DNA of 64,000 bases from Gorsachius magnificus (Eukaryota > Chordata > Aves > Pelecaniformes > Ardeidae): contig CM067082.1 of assembly GCA_034008185.1 (NCBI GenBank), positions 8,416,984 through 8,480,983 on the forward strand. The letters are read 5' to 3'. The position numbers and the translations under genes are program-made. The notes beneath the pieces were generated by a model. That model ran no database searches, had not been told where the DNA came from, and saw nothing but the letters and a program-made list of their open reading frames with translations. This document shows positions 61,201-64,000 of this stretch, one piece after another (position 1 is the stretch's first letter; every line of letters begins with the position of its first letter).

Positions 61201-62742
61201 CTACAACTCCTCAAAAGCCAAGACAGAAGTTGGATTACTGAAAATGTTCCTTGTCCTTTCCCCTCTTGGTTGGATTGGGTTTGTGTAAGTTGACCAGGTG
61301 ATTGATGCCAAGTGCCCATGTGTACAGTGATCAACAAAATTTAAGGATTTAACCAGAGGAGAACAGGCAAGGCTTAGTGTGATTAGAAAAACATGAAATG
61401 ATGGGATATCATTGAGCAAAAGAAATAATAGGCCAAATAACAGTATTAACATGCTGTTGGGGAGAACTATTAGCTTAAAAGACCTGAAAAGTACCTGAAA
61501 GTAGGAGCTCATCTTCTTGAGTTGCTCTGTTATTGCACTGAGTAAAATACAGCCAGACATTAGGACTGAGCCTGGTGGGAAGAACAGGGCAGCTGACCTC
61601 AAAGGATTCTCTTAGACCTCAGACTTCAGGGCATTTAAGAACAACAAAGGAGAACAAAATTACATAAGACCTGTTTTATATTCAGAGCCGCACCTAACAC
61701 GGATGATTGTCAGAGCTTATTCTAAAGGAATTCATGGGATGGGCATTGATGGGGTGTTAAATAAGAGCAAAATTGTCACATATTTTTCTTATGTCACTTA
61801 TTCTTCATGAAAAGTCGAGTGCAAGACTTGACGTGAGTAGTGGTTGCCAGTAAAATAAAAAAAAAAACAGAAAATAAATGTCTCTGACACTACTATAAAT
61901 TACATTTTTATTCTCTATGAAATATTTTTTACAGTCTTCTTTTCTAAAAGTGGATGAAGAGGGAAATTACTGTCAATACATTGCACGGAGCTCTGCCTGA
62001 TTTTTTAAATGCTGTAAATTTTTTCTGAAAAGCTGGGAATAACTTTATCAGCCTAGGTAAATTAAAAGGGATCAAAAGGTCTTCAGTGTTTTGGAATGAA
62101 ACCAAAACAATTAGTAGGAATTTATAGCAAGCTTTGTTATGTCTTTTTTTCTTCAGTTCAAGAAATGTTATCTTCTGGAAAATAAGGGATCACTTTGTGT
62201 CGTGCACCCAAGTGAAATACACTGTAAGTATATTTTACAGGAGCACATAAGATACATGAAAATGAGACCATAGGAGCTACCTCATTTGTAATATTCTTTA
62301 TGGGCTAGCAGTGAAATAAAGGACAAAATCTTGCAGTGGATTACAGAGCTAGTCAATGTTTTTACAATTTGTTTTGGAAATTGTTCCCCTTTTTGATTAG
62401 CCTTGATAGCATTTATTTGGCTACTACTATTGGGAGTGAAAACACCCTGGGAGCTGAAAGCTGAATGGGCTTGGAGTATTAAAAAGAGAATGCAGACTTT
62501 TTTGGTGCTTGGTAGTTCGTTCAAATCCATATTCAAATGGTAGTTTATGTTGCTATTAGTTGTACTAGAGCAGAATTTAGTCACTGGCTGATCGTGTGGT
62601 AGATGCTGTAAAATCATACCAAAAATCCTTGCCCCAAACGTCTTACTCTTCAAGCAGGCAGGATTGACACGAATTTTTAAAAATTGTTTTTTTCCATATC
62701 TGTAAATGGAGAACTAGAGTAGGGGGTAGCTGTAAACCTGTG
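61200..62742. other. Non-coding flank
   Basis: AT-rich sequence up to the target duplication before the next LTR. No gene or repeat recognised. Confidence 0.7.
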
Positions 62743-63030
62743 TGTCCTGGTTTCGGCTGGGATAGAGTTAATTTTCTTCACAGAAGCTAGCATAGTGCTG
62801 TGCTTTGGATTTAGTGCTAGAAGAATGTTGATAACACACTGATGTTTTTAGTTGTTGCCAAGTAGTGCTCAGACTGCTCAAGGACTTTTTGAGCTTCTCC
62901 TGCTCGGCCAGGTGCATAACAAGCTGGGAGCACAGCACAGCTAGGACCCAAACTGTCCAAAGAGCTATTCCATACCATAGAACGTCATGCCCGGGGGGGG
63001 GTTTGGTGGGTCGGTCGGTCGCGGGGAGAG

Positions 63031-63120
63031 TGATCACTGTTCAGGTACTGATCGCTGCTCGGGGACTGATCGGGGCTCAGGGAGTGATCGCTGCTCGGGT
63101 ACTGATCGCTGCTCGGGACG
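63031..63120 (+). repeat. 18-bp tandem array, five units, inside LTR
   Basis: Units at 63031, 63049, 63067, 63085 and 63103, consensus TGATCGCTGCTCGGGTAC. The first and third units differ most. The LTR at 27554 has two units and the LTR at 45436 about one. Confidence 0.95.
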
Positions 63121-63232
63121 GGCTGGGCATTGGTCGGCGGGTGGTGAGCAATTGCATTGTGCATCATTCGTTTTGTATATTCTGTATATTTTGTTATCAT
63201 TCTCATTATTACTATTATTATTATTTTCTCTT

Positions 63233-63238
63233 ATTAAA
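63233..63238 (+). terminator. LTR polyadenylation signal ATTAAA
   Basis: ATTAAA followed by CTGTCTTTATCTCA at the same place in all three LTR copies; the likely R/U5 polyadenylation signal of the former provirus. Confidence 0.6.
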
Positions 63239-63483
63239 CTGTCTTTATCTCAGCCCTCAGCTCGAACCTTTTTCCCCTTCCCGATTCTCTCCCCCATCCC
63301 ACTGAGGGAGGGGGGGGAGTGAGCGAGCGGCTGCGTGGTGCTGAGTTGCCAGCCGGGTTAAACCACAACACTGTGGCAGACCCAAGAGAAACCAGGTATC
63401 CTTGTGTTGTCTTTTCTCTTGAGATACAGAACACCTGGAAGTTGCAGAAAAGCCTACAGGTGGGTGGAGGGAAGCATAGTGTC

Positions 63484-64000
63484 CCCCAGGGGGAGGTTGA
63501 ATCCCATGCACCAGTACAGGCTGGGGGCTGACCTGCTGGAAAGCAGCTCTGCTGAGAGGGACCTGGGAGTCCTGGTGGATGACAAACTCACCATGAGTCA
63601 GCAGTGTGCCCTTGTTGCCAAGAAGGCCAATGGCATCCTGGGGTGCATTAAGAGGAGTGTGGCCAGCAGGTCGAGGGAGGTTCTCCTCCCCCTCTACTCC
63701 GCCCTGGTGAGACCTCACCTGGAGTACTGTGTCCAGTTCTGGGCTCCACAGTTCAAGGAAGATGAGGAACTCCTAGAGAGTCCAGAGGAGGACAACAAGG
63801 ATGATTAGGGGATTGGAGCATCTCCCCTACGAGGAAAGGCTGAGGGAGCTGGGCTTGTTCAGCTTGAAGAAGAGAAGACTGAGAGGGGATCTCATCAACA
63901 CGTACAAATATCTTAAGGGCGGATGACAAGAGGATGGAGCCAGACTCTTCTCAGTGGTGCCCAGTGACAGGAGAAGGAGCAATGGGCACAAACTGGAGTA
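63484..64000 (+). mobile_element. CR1 LINE, ORF2 C-terminal part, runs off window
   Basis: Plus-strand ORF2 homology: [13 protein letters not shown] (about 63557-63595), [36 protein letters not shown] (about 63671-63730) and [14 protein letters not shown]. The frame then breaks near 63790. The final bases (GAGCCAGACTCTTCTCAG onward) equal the start of the copy at 58085, so its 3' UTR lies to the right. The left edge is uncertain; 63376-63484 has no clear homology. Confidence 0.93.

Larger units (their letters stand above)
62743..63370 (+). mobile_element. Solo LTR of the avian ERV family (TguLTR5-like), young subfamily, longest copy
   Basis: A 628-bp LTR from TGTCCTGGTTTCGG to CCACAACA with no internal viral sequence. 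U3 is nearly the same as in 27554-28108 read on the other strand. The TATA segment is absent (junction about 62992/62993, followed by a run of nine G). An array of five 18-bp units at 63031-63120 follows, then GTGAGCAATTGCATTGTGCATC, an ATT-rich stretch and ATTAAA at 63233-63238 with CTGTCTTTATCTCA after it. Open frames through it come from the tandem array. Solo state implies LTR-LTR recombination after insertion. Confidence 0.93.
62738..63375. repeat. 5-bp target-site duplications CTGTG of solo LTR
   Basis: CTGTG directly precedes (62738-62742) and directly follows (63371-63375) the LTR; a perfect pair. Confidence 0.85.

Noticed and set aside
60839..61337. Three overlapping frames of 94-148 codons on both strands in GC-rich DNA
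   Set aside because: Explained by few stop codons in a GC-rich repeat; no domain, proline-rich random composition.
62865..63322. Long overlapping open frames with a six-residue period on both strands
   Set aside because: They are the translation of the 18-bp tandem array in the LTR, without start context or homology.

Overview
The window is vertebrate nuclear DNA, almost certainly avian. Introns are AT-rich with canonical GT-AG splice sites. CR1 LINE 3' ends with ATTCTRTG-type tails are frequent, and there are three solo copies of an LTR family that I associate with Neoaves (TguLTR5-like, from memory). This points to a neoavian bird rather than a fowl or duck; species cannot be read from the sequence.

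The only protein-coding gene I can support is ZFAT (zinc finger and AT-hook domain containing), on the + strand. The window holds its last 12 coding exons, between 7637 and about 55109. The 5' exons, with the AT-hook and the N-terminal fingers, lie to the left. All 11 internal junctions are GT-AG and keep the frame. The exons encode about 1,011 residues after an upstream split glycine, with 17 C2H2 fingers in clusters: seven plus half of the eighth in the 1.47-kb exon at 8082-9550, and the rest over exons at 10716-37402. A finger-free acidic C-terminus follows (37403-55041). The last exon carries an apparent 1-base deletion near 55005/55006. It replaces a conserved 33-codon tail with a short different one ending at 55039-55041, although the old tail is still open in the next frame up to a TAG at 55107.

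Layout: 1-1352, a CR1 whose 5' part is inverted against its 3' part; 1353-7636, intron; 7637-41232, eleven ZFAT exons with introns of 0.3-6.7 kb holding a young solo LTR (27554-28108) and CR1 copies (20818-21203, 32340-33168); 41233-54873, a 13.6-kb intron with an older solo LTR (45436-46032), a CR1 tail, a dispersed 58-bp repeat pair and a possible conserved noncoding block; 54874-55109, terminal exon; 55110-62742, 3' UTR and non-coding flank with CR1 and a GC-rich repeat; 62743-63370, a solo LTR with perfect 5-bp target duplications; about 63484-64000, another CR1.

I found no RNA genes, no CRISPR and no second host gene. The most notable signals are the ZFAT C-terminal frameshift and an LTR subfamily that has lost its TATA box and carries a variable 18-bp tandem repeat. 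I see no novel multi-gene system.
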